Positions 18,556 through 27,474 are shown, counted from the first letter of the stretch. The stretch: 64,000 bases of DNA from Pseudomonas vranovensis DSM 16006 (GCF_000425805.1 NZ_AUED01000002.1:580014-644013); one strand, 5' to 3'. Notes: generated by a model from the letters alone, not told the origin. Made by a program: numbers and translations.

Positions 18556-18568
18556 GTTATTATGTTAC
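18556..18568. promoter_or_regulatory. Candidate Zur box between zur and znuA
   Basis: GTTATTATGTTAC at 18556-18568 is an imperfect palindrome that matches 10 of 13 positions of the gamma-proteobacterial Zur box GTTATANTATAAC. It is centred in the 57-base divergent gap, so one bound dimer could repress both directions. Confidence 0.7.
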
Positions 18569-18586
18569 CTGTTCCTGCCCCTTTGA

Positions 18587-19519
18587 GTGGTCATCGTGTC
18601 CCGATTTTTTGCCCTATTTGTCGCTTTTATCGCCACCCTGGTGATGGCCCAGGCACAGGCCGAAGTGCGTGTCCTGACCAGCATCAAGCCGCTGCAACAG
18701 ATCGCTGCGGCGGTTCAGGAGGGCGTAGGCAGCCCTGAAGTGCTGCTCCCACCGGGGGCGTCCCCGCATCACTATGCGTTGCGTCCTTCCGACGTACGGC
18801 GGGTCAATGATTTCGACCTGCTGTACTGGATTGGTCCTGACATGGAAGGTTTCCTGCCGCGGGTACTCAAGGGCCGCAGCAAGTCGAGCGTTGCCGTGCA
18901 GGGCCTGTCGGGCCTGCAGTTGCGCCACTTTGGTGAAGACAGCCATTCCCACGATCACGACGACAATGCCGACGAGCATGATCACGATCATCGTCCTGGC
19001 AGCCTGGATGCCCACCTGTGGCTATCTTCGGTCAATGCCCGGGTGATCGCCGCGAAGATGGCCAGCGACCTGAGCACTGCCGATCCTGCCAATGCCGCCC
19101 GTTACCAGGGCAACCTGAAGGCCTTCGGCGAGCGTCTGGATGCCTTGGATGCGCGTTTGAAGAAGCGCCTGGCCGGTGTCAGTGGCAAGCCCTACTTCGT
19201 GTTTCATGAGGCCTTTGATTATTTCGAGTCGGCCTACGGCTTGAAGCACACGGGTGTGTTCAGTGTGGCGGCCGAAGTGCAGCCGGGCGCCCAGCACGTG
19301 GCGGCGATGCGCAAGCGTCTGCAGGAAGTGGGCAAGACCTGTGTATTCAGCGAGCCGCCGTTGCGCCCACGGCTGGCCGAAACCTTGACGGCCGGGCTAC
19401 CGGTTACGCTGGCTGAGTTGGATGCGTTGGGCGGGACGGCGCCGGTCAGTGCGCAGGGGTACGAGCAATTGCTGGAGACGCTGGGGAACGATTTGGCGGG
19501 GTGCCTGGAGAAACTGTAG
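18587..19519 (+). CDS. znuA: Zinc ABC transporter periplasmic binding protein
   Basis: A 310-residue cluster A-I binding protein. GTG at 18587 is used; GTG at 18596 is an alternative and neither has a strong ribosome site. The signal peptide ends near AQAQA. Zn ligands fit the family: His in GASPHHYALRPSD, His in LDAHLWLS, and His in VFHEAFDYF. A His/Asp-rich loop (HSHDHDDNADEHDHDH) around residues 122-140 probably collects zinc. It is divergent from zur. Confidence 0.95.
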   Translation: MVIVSRFFALFVAFIATLVMAQAQAEVRVLTSIKPLQQIAAAVQEGVGSPEVLLPPGASPHHYALRPSDVRRVNDFDLLYWIGPDMEGFLPRVLKGRSKSSVAVQGLSGLQLRHFGEDSHSHDHDDNADEHDHDHRPGSLDAHLWLSSVNARVIAAKMASDLSTADPANAARYQGNLKAFGERLDALDARLKKRLAGVSGKPYFVFHEAFDYFESAYGLKHTGVFSVAAEVQPGAQHVAAMRKRLQEVGKTCVFSEPPLRPRLAETLTAGLPVTLAELDALGGTAPVSAQGYEQLLETLGNDLAGCLEKL

Positions 19520-19526
19520 CGCCCTG

Positions 19527-19576
19527 ATCGCGGGGCAAGCCCGCTCCTGCATGCAGGAGCGGGCTTGCCCCGCGAT
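19527..19576. repeat. REP-type palindrome, copy 2
   Basis: A perfect 50-base palindrome (arms 19527-19551 and 19552-19576, no unpaired loop). The arm holds ATCGCGGGGCAAGCCCGCTC and ends in CTGCA, against CTAC in copy 1 at 10674-10726. It again lies between convergent stops, znuA at 19519 and thrB at 19581. Confidence 0.88.
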
Positions 19577-19580
19577 GGCT

Positions 19581-20531
19581 TTACAAGGCAAACGGCAACG
19601 CAATTTCCACGTGCTGGCGTGCTGCCAGGCGCACTTCAAAGTCGGCCGGGTCGTGAATCAGTACGTCCATCCCGGCGAACGATTCTGCAGCAATCAGGCG
19701 CGACAGCCAGAACCGCACGCAGGCAATGCGCAGCATCACCGGCCACAGGTTGGCCTCGGCCGAGGTGAACGGCCGCAGCGCCGCATAAGCCCCCAGCAGC
19801 GCCCGCGCCCGTGGGCCGTCGATCTTCCCGGCAGCGTCGCAGCACCAGTCGTTGAGGGTGATGGCCAGGTCATAGAGCATTGGCCCGGAGCAGGCGTTGT
19901 AGAAGTCGATCAGGCCGGTCAGGTGCGTGCCTTCGAACAGCACGTTGTCGCGGAACAGGTCGGCGTGCAGGTTGGCCCGCGGCAGGGCCATGATCTGCGC
20001 CTTGTGTTCCTCGATTTCGCCCAGGCAAGCCTGCAGCAACGGGCGTTGCTGTGGGTTCAGGCGCGGCATCAGCTCGGCGCCGGTCTCCAGCATCCACTCC
20101 AGGCCACGGTCGGTCTTGCGCTCCAGCACCTTGTCGCGGGTAGCCAGGTGCAGGTGGCCGAGCAGTTCGCCGATCTGAACGCAGTGCTGGTTGTTGACGT
20201 CCTTGATGTGCTTGCCCGGCAGGCGTGGTTGCAGCAGCGCCGGTTTGCCGGCCAGCTCGCGCAACGCCACGCCGTCGTTGCCACGCAAGGCATAGGGCAC
20301 CGGCAGGTCTGCTTCATGCAGCACGTCGAGCAGTTCGATGAAGAACGGCAGGTCCTGGATTGGCCCGCGCTCGACCAGTGTCAGCACAAACTCACCCTGT
20401 TCGAGGCTGACGAAAAAGTTGCTGTTCTCGGTACCGGCGGCAATGCCCTGGAAGTCCCGCAGGCGACCCAGGCCGTACGGCGCCAGAAAGGTTTCCAGCT
20501 CAGGCCGGGTCAGGGGGGTGAAGACTGACAT
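19581..20531 (-). CDS. thrB: Homoserine kinase (APH-fold type)
   Basis: A 316-residue protein starting MSVFTPLTRPELE. It belongs to the aminoglycoside-phosphotransferase-fold homoserine kinases of pseudomonads, not the GHMP family of E. coli ThrB. Visible motifs are GIAAGTENSNFFV (nucleotide loop), the catalytic loop LPRANLHADLFRDNVLFEG with HxDxxxxN, and LTGLIDFYNACSG with the Mg-binding Asp. It phosphorylates homoserine in threonine synthesis. It lies downstream of a DUF2782 gene on the same strand. Confidence 0.92.
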   Translation of the reverse strand: MSVFTPLTRPELETFLAPYGLGRLRDFQGIAAGTENSNFFVSLEQGEFVLTLVERGPIQDLPFFIELLDVLHEADLPVPYALRGNDGVALRELAGKPALLQPRLPGKHIKDVNNQHCVQIGELLGHLHLATRDKVLERKTDRGLEWMLETGAELMPRLNPQQRPLLQACLGEIEEHKAQIMALPRANLHADLFRDNVLFEGTHLTGLIDFYNACSGPMLYDLAITLNDWCCDAAGKIDGPRARALLGAYAALRPFTSAEANLWPVMLRIACVRFWLSRLIAAESFAGMDVLIHDPADFEVRLAARQHVEIALPFAL

Positions 20532-20551
20532 GATCAAAAATTGCCCATACG

Positions 20552-20573
20552 GGCACTTCTGCAGGGAAGTGCC
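20552..20573. terminator. Hairpin between the DUF2782 gene and thrB
   Basis: A perfect 8-bp stem, GGCACTTC (20552-20559) and GAAGTGCC (20566-20573), with a 6-base loop. In the direction of transcription (minus) it is followed about ten bases later by TTTTT, just before the thrB ATG. It may be a partial terminator, an mRNA processing end or a leader hairpin that sets thrB level. Confidence 0.5.
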
Positions 20574-20595
20574 AGGTTGATGTTAGGGGTACGCG

Positions 20596-20883
20596 TTACC
20601 ACTCGAAGATTTTCCACGAGGGAATCAGCATGTCCGGCTGGTCGGAGCGGATGAAGTTGCCCTCCGAACCATCGGCGCGCACCAGGAAGTACGGCTTACC
20701 GCCTTTCGGCGTGACCTTGATGGCATACAGAAAACCATTCTGACGGTATTCCTGAATGGTCTTATCGCCTTCCGTGCGAATGGTTACATCTGGATCGGCC
20801 GTTGGCGCGTCATCCGCAGCCAGGGTGACGGCTGGCGTGACCGCCAACAGGCCGAGCAGCAACAGGCGATTTAGTGTACGCAT
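20596..20883 (-). CDS. DUF2782 periplasmic protein
   Basis: A 95-residue protein with a signal peptide (cleavage near TLAA-DD) and a small acidic domain containing VTIRTEGDKTIQEYRQNGFLY and PYFLVRADGSEGNF. This matches DUF2782, commonly found between polA and thrB in pseudomonads. No enzymatic motif is seen. It is divergent from polA by 74 bases. Confidence 0.85.
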   Translation of the reverse strand: MRTLNRLLLLGLLAVTPAVTLAADDAPTADPDVTIRTEGDKTIQEYRQNGFLYAIKVTPKGGKPYFLVRADGSEGNFIRSDQPDMLIPSWKIFEW

Positions 20884-20957
20884 GATAACCTTGTCCCTTT
20901 GTCGTCAATGTTCCGGACATTCTAGCGCCGGGCCCGTCGAAAAGGTTGATTCTGCAC

Positions 20958-23720
20958 ATGAGCCAAGCTCCCCTCGTCCTGGTGGACGGTTCCTCATACC
21001 TCTACCGTGCCTTTCACGCGCTGCCGCCGCTGACCACTTCAAAGGGCATGCCGACCGGTGCGGTCAAAGGCGTGCTGAACATGCTCAAGAGCCTGCGCAA
21101 GCAGTACCCGGACAGCCTGTTCGCCGTGGTGTTCGACGCCAAGGGCGGTACGTTCCGCGATGAGATGTTCGCCGAGTACAAGGCCAACCGGCCGAGCATG
21201 CCCGACGACCTGCGGGTACAGATCGAACCGCTGCATGCCAGCGTTCGTGCCCTGGGCTATCCGCTGCTGTGCGTCGAAGGCGTCGAAGCCGATGATGTGA
21301 TCGGTACCCTGGCCCGCAGCAGTGCCGCCGCTGGACGCCCGGTGATCATCTCCACGGGTGATAAAGATATGGCACAGCTGGTCGACGGCCACATTACCCT
21401 GGTCAACACCATGACCGGCACAGTGCTGGACGTGGCTGGCGTACATGAGAAATTCGGTGTCGGTCCTGAGCACATCATCGATTTCCTCGCCTTGATGGGC
21501 GATAAGGTCGACAACATCCCAGGCGTGCCGGGGGTGGGCGAAAAAACGGCCGTGGGCCTGCTGACCGGCATCGGTGGCGGTCTGCGCGACCTCTACGAAA
21601 ACCTCGACAAGGTGCCGGGGCTGGCCATTCGTGGCGCCAAGACGCTGCCGGCCAAACTCGAAGAACACCGCGATGCGGCCTTCCTCTCCTACGAACTGGC
21701 GACCATCAAGATCGACGTGCCACTGGACGTGGAAGTCGACGCGCTGGTGTGCGGCGAGCCGGATCGCGAGGCCCTGCTCGAGCTGTACTCGGAAATGGAG
21801 TTCAAGAGCTGGATCGATGAAGTCCAGCGCGAGGCAAAACGCGCAGGCCAGGAGATCATCGCCGACGAGCCTGAGCCTGTGGTCGAAGCCCGGTATGAAA
21901 CCATCCTCGATCAGGCTCGCTTTGATGCCTGGCTGGAAAAACTGCGCCAGGCGCCGCTGTTTGCCTTCGACACCGAGACCACCGGGCTGGATGCGCAGCA
22001 GGCTCAACTGGTGGGCTTGTCGTTCGCCGTGCAGGCCCATGAAGCAGCCTACGTACCGCTGACCCATTCCTATATGGGGGTGCCCGAGCAGTTGGACCGC
22101 GACAGCGTTCTGCTGGCGCTCAAGCCGCTGCTGGAAGACCCGACCAAGCTCAAGGTCGGGCAAAACGCCAAGTACGACATGAACATCCTGGCCAATTGCG
22201 CCATCGGTGGCGATGTTGCCAACGGTATCCTGATGCAGGGCGTGGCCTACGACACCATGCTCGAGTCCTATGTGCTGGACTCCACCGCCACCCGTCACGA
22301 CATGGACAGCCTGGCGCTCAAGTACCTGAACCACACCACCATCGGTTTCCAGGACATTGCCGGCAAGGGCGCCAAGCAGCTGACCTTCGACCAGATCGCT
22401 CTGGAGCAGGCCGGCCCCTATGCCGCCGAAGACGCCGACGTGACCCTGCGCCTGCATCAGGTGCTGCAGCAGAAGCTGGCCAAGGTACCGAGTGTGCAGC
22501 CGGTACTGGCTGACATCGAGATGCCGCTGGTGCCGGTGCTGGCCAAGATCGAGCGCCAAGGTGCGCTGGTAGACGCCAACCTGTTGGGCATCCAGAGCGT
22601 GGAGCTGGGTGACAAGCTGGTTGAGCTGGAGCGCGAGGCGTTCGAGATCGCCGGTGAGGAATTCAACCTGGGTTCGCCCAAGCAGCTCGGCGTCATTCTC
22701 TACGACAAACTCGGCATGCCGGTGCTCAGCAAGACCGCCAAAGGCCAGGCCTCCACTGCCGAAGCGGTGCTGGCGGAACTGGCCGAGATGGATTTCCCCT
22801 TGCCCAAAGTGCTGATGCAGTACCGCTCTCTGAGCAAGCTGAAAAGTACCTACACCGACCGCTTGCCGGAGCAGATCAACCCGCGCACCGGGCGCATCCA
22901 TACCTCTTACCAGCAGGCGGTGGCGGCTACGGGCCGGTTGTCGTCCAGTGATCCGAACCTGCAGAACATTCCGATCCGCACCGCCGAAGGCCGCCGCATC
23001 CGCCAGGCGTTCGTCGCGGCGCCTGGCTACAAGCTGCTGGCAGCGGACTACTCGCAGATCGAGCTGCGCATCATGGCCCACCTGGCCAAGGACGAAGGCT
23101 TGCTGCATGCCTTCCGCAACGACCTGGACGTACACCGTGCCACGGCGGCCGAGGTGTTCGGTGTGGCGCTTGGCGATGTCACGACCGACCAGCGGCGCAG
23201 CGCAAAGGCGATCAACTTCGGTCTGATCTATGGCATGAGCGCCTTTGGCCTGGCCAAGCAGATTGGTGTCGATCGCAAGCAATCCCAGGCTTACATCGAC
23301 CGCTACTTCGCCCGCTACCCTGGGGTACTGGCCTATATGGAGCGCACGCGCGCCCAGGCCGCCGAGCAAGGCTTTGTCGAGACGTTGTTCGGCCGCCGGC
23401 TGTACTTGCCGGAGATCAACGCGAAGAACCCGGCCCTGCGCAAGGGCGCCGAGCGTACAGCCATCAACGCGCCGATGCAGGGCACGGCCGCCGACATCAT
23501 CAAGCGCGCCATGGTGGCTGTGGATAACTGGCTCACCGAGTCCGGCCTCGATGCCCGGGTGATCCTGCAGGTCCATGACGAATTGGTGCTGGAGGTGCGT
23601 GAAGACTTGGTCGACCAGGTGCGCCAACAGATTCGTCCCTACATGAGCAATGCCGCTCAACTGGATGTTCCGCTGCTGGTAGAGGTCGGAGTAGGGGCAA
23701 ACTGGGACGAAGCGCACTAA
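20958..23720 (+). CDS. polA: DNA polymerase I
   Basis: A 920-residue three-domain polymerase. The 5'-3' exonuclease domain (1-290) begins [20 protein letters not shown]. The 3'-5' proofreading domain (about 310-500) keeps its metal ligands in FDTETTGLD (Asp338, Glu340), so proofreading is intact. The polymerase domain has motif [12 protein letters not shown], the O-helix [14 protein letters not shown] and motif [11 protein letters not shown]. It removes primers and fills repair gaps. MSQAPLV is the chosen start; an upstream TTG four codons earlier is less likely. Confidence 0.98.
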   Translation: MSQAPLVLVDGSSYLYRAFHALPPLTTSKGMPTGAVKGVLNMLKSLRKQYPDSLFAVVFDAKGGTFRDEMFAEYKANRPSMPDDLRVQIEPLHASVRALGYPLLCVEGVEADDVIGTLARSSAAAGRPVIISTGDKDMAQLVDGHITLVNTMTGTVLDVAGVHEKFGVGPEHIIDFLALMGDKVDNIPGVPGVGEKTAVGLLTGIGGGLRDLYENLDKVPGLAIRGAKTLPAKLEEHRDAAFLSYELATIKIDVPLDVEVDALVCGEPDREALLELYSEMEFKSWIDEVQREAKRAGQEIIADEPEPVVEARYETILDQARFDAWLEKLRQAPLFAFDTETTGLDAQQAQLVGLSFAVQAHEAAYVPLTHSYMGVPEQLDRDSVLLALKPLLEDPTKLKVGQNAKYDMNILANCAIGGDVANGILMQGVAYDTMLESYVLDSTATRHDMDSLALKYLNHTTIGFQDIAGKGAKQLTFDQIALEQAGPYAAEDADVTLRLHQVLQQKLAKVPSVQPVLADIEMPLVPVLAKIERQGALVDANLLGIQSVELGDKLVELEREAFEIAGEEFNLGSPKQLGVILYDKLGMPVLSKTAKGQASTAEAVLAELAEMDFPLPKVLMQYRSLSKLKSTYTDRLPEQINPRTGRIHTSYQQAVAATGRLSSSDPNLQNIPIRTAEGRRIRQAFVAAPGYKLLAADYSQIELRIMAHLAKDEGLLHAFRNDLDVHRATAAEVFGVALGDVTTDQRRSAKAINFGLIYGMSAFGLAKQIGVDRKQSQAYIDRYFARYPGVLAYMERTRAQAAEQGFVETLFGRRLYLPEINAKNPALRKGAERTAINAPMQGTAADIIKRAMVAVDNWLTESGLDARVILQVHDELVLEVREDLVDQVRQQIRPYMSNAAQLDVPLLVEVGVGANWDEAH

Positions 23721-23833
23721 AAAAGTGGCGAAAATCGGAAAAAAGCTGCGGCATATCGTCGCGGCTTGCGGGGTGATATTTCCCGGCCGGGAAAGAAATT
23801 CCTCTCTTATCGCAAATAGTTTTTAAACGTCCG

Positions 23834-23861
23834 GAACTAAACCGGTGAACTGCGACTCAGA
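23834..23861 (+). promoter_or_regulatory. Candidate AlgU (sigma-22/sigma-E) promoter for the ErsA-like sRNA
   Basis: GAACTA at 23834-23839 and TCAGA at 23857-23861 with a 17-base spacer match the AlgU/RpoE pattern GAACTT-N16-17-TCTGA with one mismatch in each element. Transcription would start about 23867, giving an RNA of roughly 130 bases up to the terminator at 23998. ErsA of P. aeruginosa is known to be AlgU-dependent. Confidence 0.65.
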
Positions 23862-23866
23862 GTAAC

Positions 23867-23998
23867 TGAATGGCTGGTGAAGCCCTTCGATGCTCCTATG
23901 TTGTGTTAAGTGTTGGCAGATATCTGGACCCCGCCCTAGCGGTCCGGAACTTGAACCCCGAACTTCCCCCTCCCCATACGAAGTCCGGGGTTTTTTTT
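23867..23998 (+). ncRNA. ersA: ErsA/Spot42-like small RNA downstream of polA
   Basis: The gap between polA and engB holds no ORF but has a promoter, two stem-loops and a clear terminator. The first stem pairs GGAC with GTCC around 23936-23945, with CGC and GCG inside it. The second is the terminator. The predicted length is near 132 bases, as for P. aeruginosa ErsA, which sits at the same place between polA and engB and regulates envelope and biofilm genes through Hfq. The C- and U-rich single-stranded part near 23965-23975 is a likely target-pairing region. The assignment is by position, promoter type and size. Confidence 0.75.
23956..23998 (+). terminator. Rho-independent terminator of the ErsA-like sRNA
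   Basis: The stem CCCCG-A-ACTTC (23956-23966) pairs with GAAGT-C-CGGGG (23980-23990), with one central mismatch, followed by eight T residues. This is the strongest intrinsic terminator in the polA-engB interval. Confidence 0.88.
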
Positions 23999-24021
23999 GC
24001 CCGGCGTTTACCGGGCAGCCC

Positions 24022-24654
24022 TTATTCTGCGGGCTTGTCGGCCAGTTCCATCCACTTGGCCAGCACCCCGTAGGCTTCTTCCAGGCCTTGGCGCTTGGGC
24101 GCCGAGAACAGTTGGATGGTCACGGCATCGCCCCACCCCTTGCGGATTTCCGACTGCACTTTGAGCAAGGTGTTCTTGGCTGCGCCAAAGGTCAGCTTGT
24201 CGGCCTTGGTCAGCAGGATGTGCATCGGCATGCCGGCCGCTTGGGACCAGTCGAGCATCATCTTGTCGAAGTCGGTCATCGGGTGGCGCACATCCATCAT
24301 CAGGATCAGGCCCTTGAGACACTCGCGGTTGCCCAGATAGGCCTCCAGGTGCTTCTGCCAGTGCTGCTTGAGCGGGATCGGCACTTTTGCATAACCGTAA
24401 CCCGGCAAGTCGACCAAACGCCGTTCATCGTCCAGACTGAAGAAGTTCAACAGCTGAGTGCGCCCCGGGGTCTTCGAGGTGCGCGCCAGGCTGGCGTGGG
24501 TCAGGGTATTCAGGGCGCTGGACTTGCCGGCGTTGGAGCGGCCGGCGAAGGCTACTTCATAGCCCTGGTCATCCGGGCATTGGTCGACCTTGGCAGCACT
24601 GAGGGCGAATTTGGCCTGTTGGCAGAGACCGAGGATGGGGTTTTTGACTTGCAT
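24022..24654 (-). CDS. engB: Ribosome biogenesis GTPase EngB (YsxC/YihA)
   Basis: A 210-residue P-loop GTPase needed for 50S subunit assembly. The G1 motif is [12 protein letters not shown] (near residue 38), G3 [10 protein letters not shown] and G4 TKADKL. The start [19 protein letters not shown] matches the family; longer in-frame starts read through the promoter region. It is divergent from a small cytochrome gene. Confidence 0.95.
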   Translation of the reverse strand: MQVKNPILGLCQQAKFALSAAKVDQCPDDQGYEVAFAGRSNAGKSSALNTLTHASLARTSKTPGRTQLLNFFSLDDERRLVDLPGYGYAKVPIPLKQHWQKHLEAYLGNRECLKGLILMMDVRHPMTDFDKMMLDWSQAAGMPMHILLTKADKLTFGAAKNTLLKVQSEIRKGWGDAVTIQLFSAPKRQGLEEAYGVLAKWMELADKPAE

Positions 24655-24727
24655 GGGATATCCGGTGTGGGTGTTGCCAGAGGCTGGCTCGGCAAGCGGT
24701 GTCGTTTCCGTTTCAGTAACGGGAGTA

Positions 24728-24733
24728 TATAAT
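24728..24733 (+). promoter_or_regulatory. Candidate -10 box for the small cytochrome c gene
   Basis: A TATAAT hexamer lies in the 193-base engB/cytochrome divergent gap, preceded at 17 bases by TTTCCG, a poor -35. A start near 24740 would give a leader of about 110 bases. Confidence 0.35.
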
Positions 24734-24847
24734 GCCCCAGATTTTGTGTGCGCATTATCCCAGCGTAGGAGGATGTGCACGGGGGCTTCGGATTCAAGCT
24801 TGCGCATTAGAACGCAGTGCAGCCCCCAACCCTGAAAGGTCGTTCGC

Positions 24848-25150
24848 ATGACGAAATGGCTGCTTGTTGTCGGTGTCTTGATACCGTTTTTCAGCGCTCA
24901 GGCTACACAGGATCCCGAGGCGTTGTACAACCGCAGTTGTGCGGCTTGTCACGCCGGGCAGCTGCCACAGGCACCGAAGGTGGGTGACCGTGGAGCCTGG
25001 GAGCCAAGGCTGGCGCAGGGTATGGAGGTACTGGTGGTGCATGTCACCCAGGGTTTCAAGGCTATGCCGCCGCGTGGATTGTGCATGGACTGCAGTGCCG
25101 AGGACTTCCAGGCGATCATCCAGTGGATGAGCCAGAGTCCCGATACATAA
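24848..25150 (+). CDS. Small c-type cytochrome (cytochrome c5-like)
   Basis: A 100-residue secreted monoheme cytochrome. The signal peptide ends near SAQA-T. Heme is attached at CAACH, and the axial Met is probably in FKAMPPRG. The following CMDC pair fits the disulfide of cytochrome c5 proteins. It lies just before cytochrome c4 and probably shares electron-carrier duty in the periplasm. The specific partner is unknown. Confidence 0.85.
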   Translation: MTKWLLVVGVLIPFFSAQATQDPEALYNRSCAACHAGQLPQAPKVGDRGAWEPRLAQGMEVLVVHVTQGFKAMPPRGLCMDCSAEDFQAIIQWMSQSPDT

Positions 25151-25183
25151 CTCTTTCACCCTTAGCCGTAGTTGGATTAGCTG

Positions 25184-25801
25184 ATGAACAAACTACTCGT
25201 GAGTCTGCTGTTGACCTTGGGCATCACCGGTGTTGCCTCTGCCGCAGAGCCTATCAAAGGGGATGCCGCTGCTGGTCAGGCCAAAACTGCTGTATGTGGC
25301 GCCTGCCACAATCCGGACGGCAATAGCCTGGCGCCGAACTTCCCTAAACTTGCAGGCCAGGGTGAAAAGTACCTGGAAAAACAATTGCACGACATCAAGT
25401 CGGGCAAGCGCACCGTGCTGGAAATGACCGGTATGCTGGCCGCCTTCAGCGACCAGGACCTGGCCGATATCGCCGCCTACTTCTCCAGCCAGAAAGGCAG
25501 CGTGGGTGCGGCGGATCCGAAGCTGGTCGAGCGCGGCCGCGCACTGTTCAATGGCGGCGACGTCGAAAAAGGCCTGCCAGCCTGCACCGGCTGTCACTCG
25601 CCTAACGGCGCGGGCATCGCCCTGGCCGGCTTCCCGCACCTGGGTGGCCAGCATGCCAGCTACGTCGCCAAGCAACTGACCGACTTCCGCGAAGGCAACC
25701 GCACCAACGATGGCGATGCCACCACCATGCGCACCATCGCCTCCAAGTTGAGCAACAAGGACATCGAAGCGCTGTCCAGCTACATCCAGGGTCTGCACTG
25801 A
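25184..25801 (+). CDS. cc4: Cytochrome c4
   Basis: A 205-residue diheme cytochrome made of two similar domains. Heme sites are CGACH (near residue 37) and CTGCH (near 139); the repeated element LAPNFPKLAGQGEKYLEKQL and its second copy LAGFPHLGGQHASYVAKQL show the duplication. The signal peptide ends near ASA-AE. It carries electrons in the periplasm to cbb3- or aa3-type oxidases. Confidence 0.95.
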   Translation: MNKLLVSLLLTLGITGVASAAEPIKGDAAAGQAKTAVCGACHNPDGNSLAPNFPKLAGQGEKYLEKQLHDIKSGKRTVLEMTGMLAAFSDQDLADIAAYFSSQKGSVGAADPKLVERGRALFNGGDVEKGLPACTGCHSPNGAGIALAGFPHLGGQHASYVAKQLTDFREGNRTNDGDATTMRTIASKLSNKDIEALSSYIQGLH

Positions 25802-25850
25802 TCCGCGCAGTAACGTTAACGCAGGGTTAATACTGCGGCGTGAAGATGAA

Positions 25851-25876
25851 AAGGGTGGCTTTGGCCGCCCTTTTTT
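25851..25876 (+). terminator. Rho-independent terminator after cytochrome c4
   Basis: GGGTGGC (25853-25859) pairs with GCCGCCC (25864-25870) with one G-U pair and a TTTG loop, followed by six T residues. It separates cc4 from dsbA. Confidence 0.88.
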
Positions 25877-25910
25877 GTGCCCGCTGCCGTTACACTAACG
25901 AACTCGGGCC

Positions 25911-25947
25911 CGCCTCGACCTGTCCTACGACAGGTCGCGTCGAGGCG
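25911..25947 (+). promoter_or_regulatory. Alternative hairpins upstream of dsbA
   Basis: Two overlapping 9-bp pairings exist: CGCCTCGAC (25911-25919) with GTCGAGGCG (25939-25947), and CGACCTGTC (25916-25924) with GACAGGTCG (25929-25937). They share CGAC, so only one full stem can form at a time, though a bulged compound stem is also possible. The element ends 27 bases before the dsbA ATG. It may be a leader switch or an operator palindrome. Confidence 0.45.
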
Positions 25948-25974
25948 ACCAAATAGTCTGCTCAGGAGTGAAGC

Positions 25975-26607
25975 ATGCGTAATCTGATTCTCAGCGCCAC
26001 GCTGGTCGCCGCCAGCGTATTCGGTATGACCGCGCAGGCCGCAGAGCCTATCGAGGCCGGTAAGCAGTACATCGAGCTGAGCAACCCGGTACCGGTGTCG
26101 GTACCTGGCAAGATCGAAGTGGTCGAGCTGTTCTGGTACGGCTGCCCGCACTGCTACAGCTTCGAGCCGGTTGTGAATCCGTGGGCCGAGAAGCTGCCCG
26201 CCGATGTCAACTTCAAGCGCATTCCGGCCATGTTCGGTGGCCCATGGGATGCCCACGGCCAGATGTTCCTGACACTCGAGGCGATGGGTGTGGAACATGA
26301 CGTACACGCCGCCGTGTTCGATGCCATCCAGAATCAACGCAAGCAACTGACCAAGCCTGAAGACATGGCCGACTTCCTCGCTACCCAAGGCGTCGACAAG
26401 GAGAAGTTCCTCGCGACCTTCAACTCCTTTGCCATCAAAGGCCAGGTGCAGAAAGCCAAGGAATTGGCGAAGAAGTACGAAATCACCGGCGTTCCGAGCA
26501 TGGTCGTAAACGGCAAGTACCGCTTTGACCTTGGCACCGCTCAAGGCCCACAAGGTGTCCTGAATGTCGCCGACCAGTTGATTGCCAAGGAGCGCGCCGC
26601 CAAGTAA
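25975..26607 (+). CDS. dsbA: Thiol:disulfide interchange protein DsbA
   Basis: A 210-residue periplasmic oxidase with a signal peptide (ending AQAA) and a thioredoxin fold with an inserted helical domain. The active site is CPHC in FWYGCPHCYSFEP, and the cis-Pro loop is GVPSMVVNGKY. It introduces disulfides into secreted proteins. CAGGAG precedes the ATG. The neighbouring cytochrome genes also need periplasmic thiol handling, but this order is simply conserved in pseudomonads. Confidence 0.96.
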   Translation: MRNLILSATLVAASVFGMTAQAAEPIEAGKQYIELSNPVPVSVPGKIEVVELFWYGCPHCYSFEPVVNPWAEKLPADVNFKRIPAMFGGPWDAHGQMFLTLEAMGVEHDVHAAVFDAIQNQRKQLTKPEDMADFLATQGVDKEKFLATFNSFAIKGQVQKAKELAKKYEITGVPSMVVNGKYRFDLGTAQGPQGVLNVADQLIAKERAAK

Positions 26608-26619
26608 GCGGCGCCTACC

Positions 26620-27474
26620 ATGCGCCGGTGGAGAACTGAGCGAGGCGTTGGCTTGCACGATCCGCGAGTCAACGAACATCACCTGCAGGCCAATGGCCTG
26701 CCAGAGGATGGCCGGCTGCGGCTGCTCAGTTTCAATATCCAGGTCGGTATCAGCACCGAGCGTTACCGGCACTACCTGACCAAGAGCTGGCAGCACTTGC
26801 TACCGCACAATGGGCGTGCCGGCAACTTGCAGAAAATCGGAGAGCTGCTGGGCGACTTCGATCTGGTGGCGCTGCAGGAGGCCGACGGTGGCAGCCTGCG
26901 CTCCGGGTATGTGAATCAGGTAGAGCACCTGGCCCAATTGGGTGCCTTCCCCTACTGGTATCAGCAGCTCAATCGTAACCTCGGGCGCTTTGCCCAGCAC
27001 AGCAACGGCGTCCTCAGCCGACTCAAGCCCCAATTGCTCGAAGATCACCCCCTGCCCGGTCCGGCCGGTCGCGGTGCGATCCTGGTGCGTTTTGGCGAAG
27101 GCGAAGATGCGCTGGTAGTAGTCATGATGCACTTGGCCCTGGGTTCCAAGACCCGCGCCCTGCAGTTGGCCTACATCCGTGAGTTGATCGGCGGTTACCG
27201 CCATCAAGTGCTGATGGGCGACATGAACACCCACGCCAACGACCTGCTCGAGCACTCGCCATTGCGCGACCTGGGCTTGGTCGCTCCCCAAGTGCAAGCC
27301 ACCTTTCCCAGTTGGCGGCCGCAGCGCTGCCTTGATCATATTCTGCTCAGCCCGAGCCTGACCCTGGAGCGGGTCGAGGTGCTGGCCCGGCCTATTTCCG
27401 ATCATCTTCCGGTCGCGGTTGAGATTCGTTTGCCTGATGCCCTCGCTGTGGATACGCTGCCCGCTTTGAGCTAA
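26620..27474 (+). CDS. Endonuclease/exonuclease/phosphatase (EEP) family protein
   Basis: A 284-residue protein with the EEP fold: metal ligands in LSFNIQVG (Asn) and LVALQEADGG (Glu), a central VVMMHLALGSKTRALQ (His), VLMGDMNTHAND (Asp, Asn) and the terminal ISDHLPVAVE (Asp-His). All expected catalytic residues are present. No signal peptide is seen, so it is probably cytoplasmic. The substrate may be nucleic acid, phospholipid or inositol phosphate; the sequence does not decide. It starts 12 bases after dsbA. Confidence 0.85.
   Translation: MRRWRTERGVGLHDPRVNEHHLQANGLPEDGRLRLLSFNIQVGISTERYRHYLTKSWQHLLPHNGRAGNLQKIGELLGDFDLVALQEADGGSLRSGYVNQVEHLAQLGAFPYWYQQLNRNLGRFAQHSNGVLSRLKPQLLEDHPLPGPAGRGAILVRFGEGEDALVVVMMHLALGSKTRALQLAYIRELIGGYRHQVLMGDMNTHANDLLEHSPLRDLGLVAPQVQATFPSWRPQRCLDHILLSPSLTLERVEVLARPISDHLPVAVEIRLPDALAVDTLPALS

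Noticed and set aside
21039..23717. An 892-residue open frame antisense to polA
   Set aside because: It is a mirror frame of a GC-rich gene with strong third-base bias; no ribosome site, no domain, and polA on the other strand has all its motifs.
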